64,000 nucleotides of DNA from assembly GCF_001787335.1 (NCBI RefSeq), contig NZ_CP014674.1:372001-436000 (forward strand), given 5' to 3'. Below are positions 1 through 8,308 of the stretch, one piece after another; the first letter of the stretch is position 1, and each line of letters begins with the position of its first letter. The notes below the pieces were generated by a model. That model ran no database searches, was not told where the DNA came from, and saw only the letters and a list, made by a program, of their open reading frames with translations. The DNA is from Kozakia baliensis (GTDB taxonomy: Bacteria > Pseudomonadota > Alphaproteobacteria > Acetobacterales > Acetobacteraceae). The translations under genes were made by a program, and so were the position numbers.

Positions 1-902
1 TACGGACGAGCATCTGGTCAAAAGCGATGTAATTTAGCAATTCTCCATGTTTCCGGTCTAGAGAAACGTCGTTGTAATTATATCCAGACGTATCGTAGAG
101 TATGCCAGCCTTCCAATGTCCCATGAGACGATCCTCACCAAGTTGCGGCTCCCAGCCGAACTCCGCTGCCGTCACTAAGCCGTCCGACTGATACCAGTTC
201 GTTCCAGCAGTCCCGCCTTTTTTACTGTTCGAATTATAAAGGCCGATGGCGATATAACTGTCTGGGGTCGGACGGAATTTCAGATTCGACCCCCAGGCTG
301 AGCCTGGTGAGGAAGCATAGCCAGCGAGTTGGGTTGTCAGTCGTGGCTGGCCGCAAATCGTGACATTCGAGAATGTGCAGCCTAGGAGAGAAAAATCATA
401 GTCAGGACCTACAGCATAACGCCCAATGATCCAGCGTAGGCGCTCTTTAAGAAATGTTTTTTGCAGATAGAAATAAACTAGCTTCTGAATAACGTTACCG
501 CCACCGCCATAGATTTGTGCTGGGGTAAACATGGAGTCACCAAGCGCGTCGGTGCCAAGGGAGCGTCCCGCGCGCTGGTCAGTACGTAAGATGATGCTCG
601 TGTTTTCCCAACCGAGAAGCTTGTTCATATCGAAATTCGTCGAAATGGTTTCTTGTGATGCGTAATCCTGCTTTTTGTGCATCCCGCCCGTTACGTTGGC
701 CATAACCTGCCCCCAATAAATCAGCGATAGATCAACACCCTTGTTGGACAAATATCTTCTGACATCGCCGAACGGTGCACCGTCGAAAGCATGCTCGGTG
801 GTATATTCCGGTTGCAAAGGCTGTTTCACATAGGGAAGACTGTCCGTCGTCGAAAGATTTGGGACTTTGGATGGTGTGAGATAACGGAGGTTCTGGCCCA
901 TC
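1..902 (-). pseudogene. OprB-family carbohydrate porin, 5'-truncated by IS3 element
   Basis: Read on the minus strand from 902 downward, one uninterrupted frame encodes an outer-membrane carbohydrate-selective porin of the OprB type common in acetic acid bacteria. It runs off the left edge, so the C-terminus is unseen. Recognisable mature-barrel stretches include TTEHAFDGAPFGDVRRYLSN, then a GVDLSLIYWGQVMANVTGG block, QRAGRSLGTDALGDS and the paired-cysteine loop LLGCTFSNVTICGQPRL. What is missing is the signal peptide: the frame continues upstream directly into the end of the transposase gene instead of a hydrophobic leader. An internal ATG exists at 901, but its product would have no export signal, so a functional porin is unlikely. 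Family assignment is from recognised sequence; loss of function is inference. Confidence 0.8.
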
Positions 903-914
903 TGGTTATGCTGT

Positions 915-1895
915 TTAGGCGGCACGCTGCTGATGAAGCAAGCGCCGTTTCTGGATGGTGTCGCGTTTGATACGCTCACGTTCGAGCAGGATAGCCTGGC
1001 CCCGTCCAAGCCAGACATCGGCCGGGGTGAGATTGTTCAGGCTCTCGTGATACCGGCGGTGGTTATAATTTTCGACGAATGCTTCGATCTGCTGCTCGAG
1101 ATTGCCTGGCAGGTAGTAATGCTCAAGAAGCACGCGGTTCTTGAGGGTCTGGTGCCACCGCTCGATTTTTCCCTGCGTCTGGGGATGGTTCGGGGCGCCG
1201 CGGACATGATCCATTGCGTGCTGATCCAGCCATTTCGCGAGTTCGTCGGCGACATAGCACGGACCGTTATCGGAGAGCAGGCGCGGTCGATGTTTCACCT
1301 TGACCTGATCCAGGCCTGACGCCTGCAGGGCCAGTTCCAGCGTGTCCGTCACATCGGACGCCGCCATGGTCGTGCACAGCTTCCAGGCGATGATATACCG
1401 CGAGAAATCGTCAAGGATGGTCGACAAGTAAAACCATCCCCAGCCGATCACCTTGAGATAGGTGAAGTCCGTCTGCCAGAGCTGGTTCGGCGCTGTTGTT
1501 TTCGTATGGAAGTTCTCCGCCGCCTTGATGACGATGAATGTCGGGCTGGTGATCAGGTCACGGGCCTTAAGCAGGCGATAGACCGAAGCTTCCGAGACGA
1601 AATAGCTCCGTTCGTCCGTAAACCGCATGGCGATTTCCCGTGGCGACAGTTGCGGCGCCTCCAGCGCCAGATCGACGATCTGTGCGCGGATATCATCGGC
1701 GATGCGGTTCCACGTCCGGTTGGGGCGGGACGGCCTGTCCGCCAAGGCTTCCGGGCCGCCCGTCCGATACAGATCATACCAGCGGTGGAAGGTCGAACGC
1801 GGGACGCCGATCTTCTCCAGAACCTGGCGAACTGAGAGGGCCGACTGCTCGACGAGGCGGATGATCTCGAGCTTTTCCGACGCTTCATACCTCAT
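915..1895 (-). CDS. IS3-family transposase OrfB (DDE integrase)
   Basis: This 326-residue protein catalyses DNA cleavage and strand transfer for the flanking IS. Residues about 5-60 form a helix-turn-helix (SVRQVLEKIGVPRSTFHRWY). The integrase core runs from about residue 135 to 290, with a visible DDE triad: Asp in LWQTDFTYLKV, Asp in LLSDNGPCYVADE and Glu in QGKIERWHQTLK. The length and intact triad suggest a complete enzyme. Its ATG overlaps the orfA stop by four bases (ATGA), so translation is probably coupled instead of relying on a classic slippery-site fusion. Its stop lies only about 12 bases from the proposed IS end. Confidence 0.92.
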   Translation of the reverse strand: MRYEASEKLEIIRLVEQSALSVRQVLEKIGVPRSTFHRWYDLYRTGGPEALADRPSRPNRTWNRIADDIRAQIVDLALEAPQLSPREIAMRFTDERSYFVSEASVYRLLKARDLITSPTFIVIKAAENFHTKTTAPNQLWQTDFTYLKVIGWGWFYLSTILDDFSRYIIAWKLCTTMAASDVTDTLELALQASGLDQVKVKHRPRLLSDNGPCYVADELAKWLDQHAMDHVRGAPNHPQTQGKIERWHQTLKNRVLLEHYYLPGNLEQQIEAFVENYNHRRYHESLNNLTPADVWLGRGQAILLERERIKRDTIQKRRLLHQQRAA

Positions 1896-2266
1896 GCGGG
1901 GTCTCCCCCATCCCCGATCATGCTTTTTTTGAGCAGGCGTAGCTCCAGCGTCTGCTCGGCCACCACTTCCTTGAGAGCGCGTGCCTCGTCGCGCAGATGA
2001 CGGACCTCGCCGGTCGTGGCGTTGCGCGCCGTATCACCCGCAAGCCGCTTCTTGCCAGCCTCGAGAAACTCCTTCGACCAGGAATAATACAGGCTCTCGG
2101 CAATCCCCTCGCGGCGGCATAGCTCGGCGATACTGCTCTCACCCCGCAAGCCATCGAGCACAATGCGGATCTTCTCTTCCGCTGAATACTGCCGGCGGGT
2201 CGCCCGGCGGATATCGCGGATCAATCGCTCCCCGGAACGCGTCTCCGGCAAGGATTTCTGGCTCAT
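1892..2266 (-). CDS. IS3-family transposase OrfA (HTH protein)
   Basis: This 124-residue helix-turn-helix protein is the DNA-binding partner of OrfB. It has the typical OrfA layout: a basic N-terminus, an HTH with IAELCRREGIAESLYYSWSK at about residues 47-66, and a C-terminal leucine-rich coiled coil (LRDEARALKEVVAEQTLELR) used for multimerisation. The ATG at 2266 is preceded by a GGAG ribosome binding site. Both the start codon and the first codons form one arm of an inverted repeat with the upstream leader (see the repeat entry). It overlaps orfB by four bases. Confidence 0.9.
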   Translation of the reverse strand: MSQKSLPETRSGERLIRDIRRATRRQYSAEEKIRIVLDGLRGESSIAELCRREGIAESLYYSWSKEFLEAGKKRLAGDTARNATTGEVRHLRDEARALKEVVAEQTLELRLLKKSMIGDGGDPA

Positions 2267-2304
2267 ACTTCACTCCTTCGTCGTTACGATGAGCCAGAAA
2301 TCCT
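2251..2304. repeat. 16-bp perfect inverted repeat around the orfA start
   Basis: The sequence 2251-2266 (AGGATTTCTGGCTCAT) is the exact reverse complement of 2289-2304, with 22 bases between. On the minus strand one arm holds the first five codons of orfA including the ATG, and the loop holds its ribosome binding site. A transcript entering from outside the IS would fold this hairpin and bury the start codon. A transcript starting inside the loop side would not. That is the known logic of protection against impinging transcription in other IS elements; its use here is inference. Confidence 0.75.
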
Positions 2305-2339
2305 CCATTATTCAATGCACCTTTTTCGTCCCATAGGTC

Positions 2340-2698
2340 CTGACGCCGGACACCCGAACTTTCCTCAGAAGAGGGAGGGCGAGGGAGGTTGCACTGCTGG
2401 ACGGAGCTAGCCCGACGCAGACTTCGCCTGAAACAACGAGCCCTGGCTGAGAAACGCTCCGGCGAGCTTCGGCCTCCTGCCGGAGCATGATGTGTGCATG
2501 ATGATAAAGGGCGCGACCGGCTGGTGTGAGACTGACGCCCCGTGGACTGCGAATGAGGAGTTTCTGCCGAAACTCCCCCTCCAGAGCCACCATCTGTTGG
2601 CTCAGGGCGGGTTGTGCGATGTGCAGCAGACTGGCCGCACGCGTCACACTTCCAACGTCCACCACCTTGATGAATGCCGCGAGACGCCTGGTATCCAT
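2340..2698 (-). pseudogene. LysR-family regulator, 3'-truncated by IS3 element
   Basis: The N-terminal part of a LysR-type transcription factor starts at 2698, six bases beyond the pxpA stop, in the same direction. The winged HTH is complete (MDTRRLAAFIKVVDVGSVTR, then AASLLHIAQPALSQQMVALE at about residues 21-40) and the linker helix follows. The effector-binding domain breaks off after about 120 residues (LALPLLRKVRVSGVR) and the frame then runs into the IS, ending at 2312. About 180 residues of the usual 300 are missing. It might still bind DNA, but normal ligand-responsive regulation is unlikely. Its natural target may have been the adjacent pxpA operon (inference). Confidence 0.85.
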
Positions 2699-2703
2699 GG
2701 AGA

Positions 2704-3471
2704 TCAGCCTAGCAGAACATGAGCGGGAACGATTTCACCGCCACCATTTTCAATCTCTGATCTTATGACACGGGCCAGTTCTACGGAACCAGGCGTATCG
2801 CTATGGACGAGAATGGACGAGGCTTCAATGCGACGGGTTTCGCCCTCAATCGTCGTAATGGTGCCGCTATCCAGAAACCGGCGAACCCTGTCTCGCAGTT
2901 GCGTATGATCGTGGATGACGGCGCCTTCGCGTCCGCGGGGAACCAGATTACCCTTCACGTCATACGCCCGGTCGGCCAGAAAAATTGGCAGAACCCGCAA
3001 GCCTGCTTTTTCGGCTGCCCGGCCGACAGGCTGATCCGCCATCGAAAAGAAGATCAAGTTCCGATCCATCGTGGCGATGACCTTTGCAAGACGTTCCGCC
3101 AGAGCGTCGTCTGCATTGATCGCATTTCCAAACGCCGCATGATACGACACATGCGTCACGCGGGCGCCATATCGGGATGCGACGCCTTGAAGAGCGCCGA
3201 TCTGGTAGGCCAGGGTGGCTTCCATTTCCTTGGGAGAAAGCTGCATGAAGCGGCGCCCGAAGCCGCTCAGGTCTGGAAAGCCGGGATGTGCTCCAATACC
3301 GACACCCCGTTCGATGGCCATGCGAACTGTGTGATCCATGATCGAAGGATCGCCAGCATGGAAGCCGCAGGCAATGTTTGCGGAGGAAATGACGTCCAGA
3401 AGGCTGTCATCATCGGCAACTTTCCACCGGCCATATCCTTCACCGAGGTCCGAGTTCAGGTCGATCTTCAT
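2704..3471 (-). CDS. pxpA: 5-oxoprolinase subunit A (LamB/YcsF family)
   Basis: This 255-residue protein is full length for the LamB/YcsF family. It opens with the signature MKIDLNSDLGEGYGRW and carries SANIACGFHAGDPSIM and GAHPGFPDLSGFGRR. In characterised systems PxpA works with PxpB and PxpC to hydrolyse 5-oxoproline to glutamate using ATP. Neither PxpB (KipI) nor PxpC (KipA) is present in this window. It is the fifth gene of a minus-strand operon behind biotin carboxylase genes, an arrangement seen in other proteobacteria. AGGAGG lies six bases before the ATG. Without its partners here, the activity depends on genes elsewhere or on a different substrate. Confidence 0.88.
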   Translation of the reverse strand: MKIDLNSDLGEGYGRWKVADDDSLLDVISSANIACGFHAGDPSIMDHTVRMAIERGVGIGAHPGFPDLSGFGRRFMQLSPKEMEATLAYQIGALQGVASRYGARVTHVSYHAAFGNAINADDALAERLAKVIATMDRNLIFFSMADQPVGRAAEKAGLRVLPIFLADRAYDVKGNLVPRGREGAVIHDHTQLRDRVRRFLDSGTITTIEGETRRIEASSILVHSDTPGSVELARVIRSEIENGGGEIVPAHVLLG

Positions 3472-3506
3472 TCATTCCTCCTGGGTGTGTTTCTGGCGTG
3501 TCTTGT

Positions 3507-3959
3507 TCAGTCGTGAGTAGGGGTGAGCGTGAGAATGGTTGTCCCGTAGCCTGTCAGATCGCCGTCCCGTGCCAGAATCTCCGCAACCGTTCCGGCACAG
3601 GGCGCTGTAATGCTGATCTGCATAGGACCAATCGAGAGCAGGGCAACGGTATCGCCAGCCGTCACGGCGCTGCCTACAGGGGCCAGTGGAACATCCTGCA
3701 TGGGGCGCAGGAGCGACAGGACGCCGAAATAGGGGCTTTTTACGGCGATAGCGTCATCGTGGTTGAGCGTGGCTTCGGAAATCTGGGCCGCCACGGGTTC
3801 AGGAGCGGCGACAGGGCTGAGAACGATTTTGAAAGAGCGCTCCCCCGCAGTCACTTCCAGACTGTCCAGCCCAGCGTTTCGGAGCCAGGCAATGATCTGC
3901 GCCGTTTCACTCGCATCGGGAAGCTGGAACGACGCGAAGTCATTTTGCAGGGTTGTCAT
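3507..3959 (-). CDS. AccB-like biotinyl-domain protein lacking the biotin lysine
   Basis: The 150-residue protein looks like a second biotin carboxyl carrier. The N-terminal helix region (ETAQIIAWLRNAGLDSLEVT) resembles the AccB leader, and the C-terminal barrel is recognisable (VTAGDTVALLSIGPMQISIT, then APCAGTVAEILARDGDLT). Alignment with the neighbouring true AccB puts Gly-Pro-Met where AccB has Met-Lys-Val, so the biotin-accepting lysine is replaced by proline. It cannot be biotinylated at the normal site. The ATG overlaps the accC stop by four bases, so it is co-translated. It may be a structural or regulatory subunit of a carboxylase-like complex; that role is inferred. Confidence 0.78.
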   Translation of the reverse strand: MTTLQNDFASFQLPDASETAQIIAWLRNAGLDSLEVTAGERSFKIVLSPVAAPEPVAAQISEATLNHDDAIAVKSPYFGVLSLLRPMQDVPLAPVGSAVTAGDTVALLSIGPMQISITAPCAGTVAEILARDGDLTGYGTTILTLTPTHD

Positions 3960-5323
3960 GGTTCTTCGCGTGTCCTGAGCCAGTTCTCCAGGAAATGGAT
4001 GTCGACGCTGCCCTCCCGGAAAGCTGGCTCGGCAACAATGTCCTGATGAAGGGAAAGGTTGGTCGTCACACCCTCAACGCGCATTTCTGCAAGGGCAATT
4101 TCCAGCCGGGCGAGAGCTTCTTCACGTGTTCCACCATGAACAATGATCTTCCCGATCATCGAGTCATAGTGAGGGGGGATAGTGTAGCCAGCCGTGACAT
4201 GCGTATCGACGCGCACACCCGGCCCACCCGGAAGATCCCATCTTGAAATGAGGCCAGGAGAGGGGCGGAATGTTCGGGGATCTTCCGCGTTGATGCGACA
4301 TTCAAAAGCATGCCCGCGTGTGACGATATCCCGCTGACGCAGGTTCAGTTTCGCGCCATGTGCGATACGAAGCTGCTCACGCACAATGTCGATACCGGTT
4401 GTTTCTTCGGTAATCGGATGTTCGACCTGAACGCGCGTGTTCATTTCGATGAACGCGAAGAGACCATCTTCGTAAAGGAACTCGAACGTGCCAGCGCCGC
4501 GATAGCCCATCCGATGGCAGGCTTCGGCGCAGAGCGTTCCGATTCGGGCAATCTCTTCTGCCGGGATATCGCAGGGCGGGGCTTCTTCGAGTACTTTCTG
4601 ATGACGCCTCTGAAGGGAACAGTCGCGCGCGCCAAGCCACAGCGCCGTCCCGTGCGTATCACAAAGAACCTGAATTTCGATATGTCGCGGCTTCTGCATG
4701 AATTTTTCGAGGTAAAGCGTTCCGTTCCCGAACGCCTGTCGCGCTTCATGGGCTGTCAGACTGACGGCTTCGGCCAGTTCTGCCGCAGACCAGACAACGC
4801 GCATGCCTTTGCCGCCACCGCCGCCGGTTGCCTTGACAATTACCGGATAGCCCACGGCTTCCGCAATGGCCGCGACGTCTTCAACCGCATCGGGCAGGGA
4901 GCCATCAGAGCCCGGAACGCAGGGTACGCCAGCTTCCAGCATGGCGCGCTTGGCGGAAATTTTGTCACCCATGATGCGGATGGATTGGGCAGTTGGCCCT
5001 ACGAAAATCAGGCCCGCAGCTTCTACCGCTTCTGCAAAGTCTGCATTTTCGGACAGAAAGCCATAACCCGGATGAATGGCGGTGGCGCCTGTTACGCGCG
5101 CGGCTAGTAAAAGCCGTTCCGGATCAAGATAACTCTTTGCTGCCGATGCTGGCCCAATGCAGAGCGCGATATCCGCTTCCTGAACATGGCGGCTTTCACG
5201 GTCGGCTTCTGAAAAAACCGCGACGGTTTCAAGTTTCAGGGCGCGGCACGCACGCTGGATGCGCAGTGCAATCTCACCGCGATTGGCGATCAGGACGCGG
5301 CCGGTGATCTGGGACGCACTCAT
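3956..5323 (-). CDS. accC: biotin carboxylase (acetyl-CoA carboxylase type)
   Basis: The 455-residue ATP-grasp enzyme carboxylates biotin on a carrier protein using ATP and bicarbonate. The N-terminal domain has RVLIANRGEIALRIQRACR. The ATP-binding glycine loop is VKATGGGGGKGMRVV at about residues 158-172. The catalytic region has EMNTRVQVEHPITEE, and a C-terminal biotin carboxylase domain follows. Length fits the family. Its ends overlap the accB-like gene downstream and accB upstream by four bases each. Operon context with PxpA suggests a specialised copy rather than the essential fatty acid enzyme, which would be expected elsewhere in the genome (inference). Confidence 0.92.
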   Translation of the reverse strand: MSASQITGRVLIANRGEIALRIQRACRALKLETVAVFSEADRESRHVQEADIALCIGPASAAKSYLDPERLLLAARVTGATAIHPGYGFLSENADFAEAVEAAGLIFVGPTAQSIRIMGDKISAKRAMLEAGVPCVPGSDGSLPDAVEDVAAIAEAVGYPVIVKATGGGGGKGMRVVWSAAELAEAVSLTAHEARQAFGNGTLYLEKFMQKPRHIEIQVLCDTHGTALWLGARDCSLQRRHQKVLEEAPPCDIPAEEIARIGTLCAEACHRMGYRGAGTFEFLYEDGLFAFIEMNTRVQVEHPITEETTGIDIVREQLRIAHGAKLNLRQRDIVTRGHAFECRINAEDPRTFRPSPGLISRWDLPGGPGVRVDTHVTAGYTIPPHYDSMIGKIIVHGGTREEALARLEIALAEMRVEGVTTNLSLHQDIVAEPAFREGSVDIHFLENWLRTREEP

Positions 5324-5784
5324 AGAAGCCGCAGAAGGGGCGCGCCAGCATCCACCTCCTCTCCATCCAAGGCGAGCAGTTCCATGACCGTTCCAGAGGC
5401 ATCCGCCTCAATGGCGCTGAACACTTTCATTGATTCCATGAGGCCGACCTGCTGCCCTTGTTCCACCCTGTCTCCCACCACGACAAAAGGAGGAGAACCA
5501 GGCGCAGGGCGTTGATGGAAAATGCCGTATGCGGGTGCGGAAATGATATGTCCGGACGGACGGACTTTCTCCACAACCCGAGGCAGGGCGGCAGATATGG
5601 CCGGATCGCCTGCCGGTCCCAGAGTCTGCGTACTGGGGGGAGGCACCAAGGCGACTGAAGTGCTAGGGGTGGAATTGCGAGATAGCCGGATGTGAAACCC
5701 GCCATCCCTGAATTCCATCTCCGTCACGCCGGATCGCCCGGCAAGTTCAATTGCCTCGCGGATGCGGTCCATCCATGACATCAT
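5320..5784 (-). CDS. accB: biotin carboxyl carrier protein
   Basis: This 154-residue carrier shuttles carboxybiotin from AccC to a carboxyltransferase. The N-terminus is the usual short helical region (MDRIREAIELAGRSGVTEME), followed by a proline-rich linker and a C-terminal biotinyl barrel. The biotinylation motif is present as GLMESMKVFSAIEA, with the acceptor lysine at about residue 120. It overlaps accC and the SDR gene by four bases each, so the whole set is translationally coupled. It is presumably the functional carrier of the pair in this operon, since the second copy has lost its lysine. Confidence 0.9.
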   Translation of the reverse strand: MMSWMDRIREAIELAGRSGVTEMEFRDGGFHIRLSRNSTPSTSVALVPPPSTQTLGPAGDPAISAALPRVVEKVRPSGHIISAPAYGIFHQRPAPGSPPFVVVGDRVEQGQQVGLMESMKVFSAIEADASGTVMELLALDGEEVDAGAPLLRLL

Positions 5785-6536
5785 TCTTTTGGTGTCGTTC
5801 TTTTGGCGAAGTTCAGACCACCCACCACCTGCGTCGTAGGCAGGACTTCCATGAAACTGACATTCATTCGCTGCGGAGCCGTCACGGCAAACGCGACGGA
5901 ATTCGCGATGTCGATCGGGAGAAGAGAGTCGTATTCATCAAAGAATCGACGCTTGGCTTCTTCCATATTGCCGATCAGGCGGCCGAAGACTTCTGTTTCT
6001 ACCCGTGCCGGGGAAATTTCGGTGACGCGGATATGGGATCCGTACAAGTCGCAGCGAAGCTGCTGTGACAGGGAATGCACGCCTGCCTTGGTCGCGTGAT
6101 AAACAGTATTTCCCCCCGCGAATGCATAGTGACCGGCGATGGAGCTGATATCGACGATATGGCCGCGGTCGCGCTCCACCATGCCCGGCACAATCAGATG
6201 CGTCAGTTGCAGGACAGCGCGGAGATTGACGTCCACCAGACTGTCAATGTCTTCACGGGTTGTCTTTGCAATGTTGCCGCTGCGGGACTGCCCGGCGTTG
6301 TTGACGAGAACATCAAAGGGGATTTCTTGCGTAAGTCGCGCCAAGGCATCGTAATCCTCGACGCTGATGGCATGGGAAATGCATCCGGTTTTCTCGGCCA
6401 GTTCAGCAAGCCGGCCTGCATCGCGCGCGATCGCATGTACTTCCAGGCCGCTCTCCCGAAGACGTGCGACAATAGAGGCTCCGATGCCGGAGGATGCTCC
6501 TGTGACAAGTGCTGTGCGATAGGGAAAGTCACTCAT
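5781..6536 (-). CDS. short-chain dehydrogenase/reductase
   Basis: The 251-residue protein is a classical SDR. It has the NAD(P)-binding motif TALVTGASSGIGASIVARL at the N-terminus, VLVNNAGQSRSG near residue 85, the catalytic Ser in DISSIAGHYAF and the YHATK motif near residue 155. It is the first gene of the operon SDR-accB-accC-accB-like-pxpA. The substrate is not evident. Similarity to serine or 3-hydroxy acid dehydrogenases is suggested by overall form only. Location in a biotin carboxylase/5-oxoprolinase-like operon hints at an amino- or hydroxy-acid substrate. Confidence 0.85.
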   Translation of the reverse strand: MSDFPYRTALVTGASSGIGASIVARLRESGLEVHAIARDAGRLAELAEKTGCISHAISVEDYDALARLTQEIPFDVLVNNAGQSRSGNIAKTTREDIDSLVDVNLRAVLQLTHLIVPGMVERDRGHIVDISSIAGHYAFAGGNTVYHATKAGVHSLSQQLRCDLYGSHIRVTEISPARVETEVFGRLIGNMEEAKRRFFDEYDSLLPIDIANSVAFAVTAPQRMNVSFMEVLPTTQVVGGLNFAKRTTPKE

Positions 6537-6743
6537 GATTGGCCGCCATCTGTTGCGGAGAAAGAGCCATATACTCTTTCATCCGGACATATCAATGTGT
6601 CTTAGAAACCATAATATATACGCAACGAAATCCGATCCAAGAGAACATCACTCTTGGGTCATAAGTATATGCTATTGCCTCTCAACTTCCCATTCGGGGC
6701 TTGGTGGGTACGTCCAGATGATTCTGTTCCGCAATTCAATTAA
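6537..6743. other. leader region of the SDR-pxpA operon
   Basis: These 207 bases are AT-richer than the neighbouring genes and hold no convincing coding frame. Being upstream of the SDR start at 6536, the region should contain the minus-strand promoter and any LysR operator. I could not identify boxes with confidence. Confidence 0.4.
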
Positions 6744-6966
6744 ATGACGTGCTGCGTTTTTTTGATGGTGGCCTCGCTTGTGGCCTTGTCGCTGCGATTA
6801 CGAAGGCGCGGTGTTTTCTGGATACGTTCGGCGACCTTTGCACCCGCTCAGAACTCTCTGCCGGCGTTGGTTGTAGGCGTGGTTGAACCCACGCAGCATG
6901 GCTTCAAGATCCGCGTGGTGTGCAACCGCAGATGGCAAACGAACGTGCGCTCTAGCACGGTCGCTT
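6744..6966 (-). pseudogene. transposase C-terminal remnant, probably IS481-like
   Basis: Read on the minus strand this stretch gives two short pieces in different frames, ATVLERTFVCHLRLHTT and then HADLEAMLRGFNHAYNQRRQ, which together resemble the C-terminal end of an IS481-type DDE transposase. A frameshift lies between the pieces and a stop follows soon after. It abuts the left end of the decayed IS3 element, which appears to have inserted in or next to it. The family name is from memory of similar sequences and is tentative. Confidence 0.45.
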
Positions 6967-7025
6967 TGAATAGCCCCTAGATTTCTGGGCGCCCAGGCTC
7001 CTAAAAATGAGGACAGGAGGCGTTG

Positions 7026-7294
7026 ATGGGAAGCCCAATTTCAGTGATGAGTTCAAGCGTGATGCGGTGGCGTAGATTACCGAGCGGGGATATCCGGTAG
7101 CGGAAGTTTCGCAACGGCTTGGGGTCAGCGCACATTCGCTGTATGCGTGGAAGCGGCAATTCGCGAAGATGGCATCAGGCGATACCGGCAAGGATGCCGA
7201 GATCCGGCAACTGAAGCGCGAACTGGCTCGGGTGACCGAGGAGCGCGACATCCTAAAAAAAGTCACCGCGTATTTCGCCAGGGATGCAAAGTGA
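7026..7294 (+). pseudogene. IS3-group transposase OrfA, frameshifted and with in-frame stop
   Basis: The HTH gene begins with GGAGG and ATG at 7026, but one base appears lost right after the start (ATGGGAAGCCC, where ATG-AGG-AAG-CCC would be expected). The correct frame reads KPNFSDEFKRDAVA, then a TAG stop at about 7075, then ITERGYPVAEVSQRLGVSAH, SLYAWKRQFAKM and a leucine-zipper tail. A typical IS3 slippery stretch of seven A followed by G sits at 7255-7262, where minus-one frameshifting would normally fuse OrfA to OrfB. Confidence 0.82.
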
Positions 7295-8166
7295 GATACG
7301 CCTTCATTGCCGAGCATCGCGATCATTTTGGAATTCGGGCAATGTGCCGCTGTCTGGCCGTGCAGCCCAGTGGGTATTATGCCTGGCGGACGGAGCCGCT
7401 GACCTGACGGGCTCGCGAGGACGTCCGACACACCACGTTGATCCGTCGGGCCTGGCACGACAGCGGCAGGGTTTATGGCTACCGTAAGTTGCACGATGAT
7501 CTGCTCGATCAGGGCGAGACCTGCTGTCCGAACCGCGTGGCACGGCTGACAAAACTGGCGGGTATCAAGGTACAGATTGGCTACAGGCGACGGCCAGGTA
7601 GCCATAGTGGCAGGCCATCCCTCGTAATCGACAACACGCTGGCCCGGCAGTTTGATGTCGAGGCGCCCGACAGGGTATGGGTCACAGACATCACTTATAT
7701 CCGCACCATGGAAGGGTTTGCCTACCTTGCAGTTGTGCTCGACCTCTATTCGCGTCGTGTAGTGGGCTGGTCGATGCAGAGCCGCCAAACCACGGATGTG
7801 GTGCTGCAGGCGCTCCATATGGCCGTCTGGGGACGAAAGCCCAAAAGCCGGGTGCTGATCCACTCGGATCAGGGCAGTCAGTTTACCAGCATGGACTGGA
7901 TTGCCTTCATACGGGCTCACAATCTGGAACACTCGATGAGCCGTCGCGGCAATTGCCACGACAATGCTGTAGCGGAAAGTTTTTTCTCATCGCTCAAGCG
8001 CGAGCGCATCCGGCGTCGAACTTACAAAACGCGCCAAGAAGCCCGACAGGACGTGTTTGACTACATCGAAATGTTCTATAACCCGGTGCGCAAGCAGGTC
8101 AGGAACGGGATGCTGTCACCCGTGCAGTTCGAACAACAGCAGATTTTGAATGCTCAAGGCGTCTAG
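7291..8166 (+). pseudogene. IS3-group transposase OrfB, interrupted by a stop codon
   Basis: The integrase frame begins near 7291 (VRYAFIAEHRDHFGIRAMCR) and meets a TGA at 7405, just after YYAWRTEPLT. It then stays open to 8166. The downstream part keeps the DDE core: VWVTDITYIRTMEGF, LIHSDQGSQFTS and ESFFSSLKRERI. The 242-residue frame opening at 7438 could make a fragment with the catalytic triad but without the N-terminal HTH_21-type region. The element is therefore not expected to transpose by itself. Confidence 0.88.
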
Positions 8167-8308
8167 AAAACTAGGGGCTATTCAAACCGTCTCTGCGGCG
8201 CTGCATATAAGGCGTGGCCATTGGCTTCCCGTAAGTGACACATGCGTGTGACACAGGCAGACAAACCAAGATTCTTATTGAATGAAATCAATGCCTTAGA
8301 GGCGCTGG

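Larger units (their letters stand above)
903..2339 (-). mobile_element. IS3-family insertion sequence, apparently intact
   Basis: The element carries two overlapping minus-strand genes (orfA, orfB) with the IS3 layout. Its limits are inferred from where the flanking porin and LysR frames lose homology. The right end read inward (GACCTATGGGACG) and the left end read inward (TGGTTATGCTGTT) are only weakly similar, so each boundary could be off by several bases. Neither flank shows a matching short target duplication (left ATC, right CTG next to the proposed ends). That fits recombination or deletion after insertion rather than a simple hop. Both reading frames are open, so it could still be active. 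Confidence 0.72.
6967..8184 (+). mobile_element. degenerate IS3-family element with preserved inverted ends
   Basis: The termini are clear: TGAATAGCCCCTAGATTTCT at 6967 and, on the other strand inward from 8184, TGAATAGCCCCTAGTTTTCT. Only one of these first 20 positions differs. The element is 1218 bp, normal for the IS3 group. Two further T/A bases outside each end also match, so the true limits may be 6965-8186. No target duplication is evident (GGTCGC on the left, CCGTCT on the right). Both transposase genes are broken, yet the ends are good, so it could be mobilised only by a transposase acting in trans. Confidence 0.88.

Noticed and set aside
6952-7959. 335-codon minus-strand open frame
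   Set aside because: It is antisense to the degenerate IS3 transposase, whose DDE motifs and ends are clear on the plus strand.
8220-8260. Two GTGACAC copies between the IS and tRNA-Ser as a possible IS481 end
   Set aside because: Too short and not matched with confidence to the remnant at 6744-6966.
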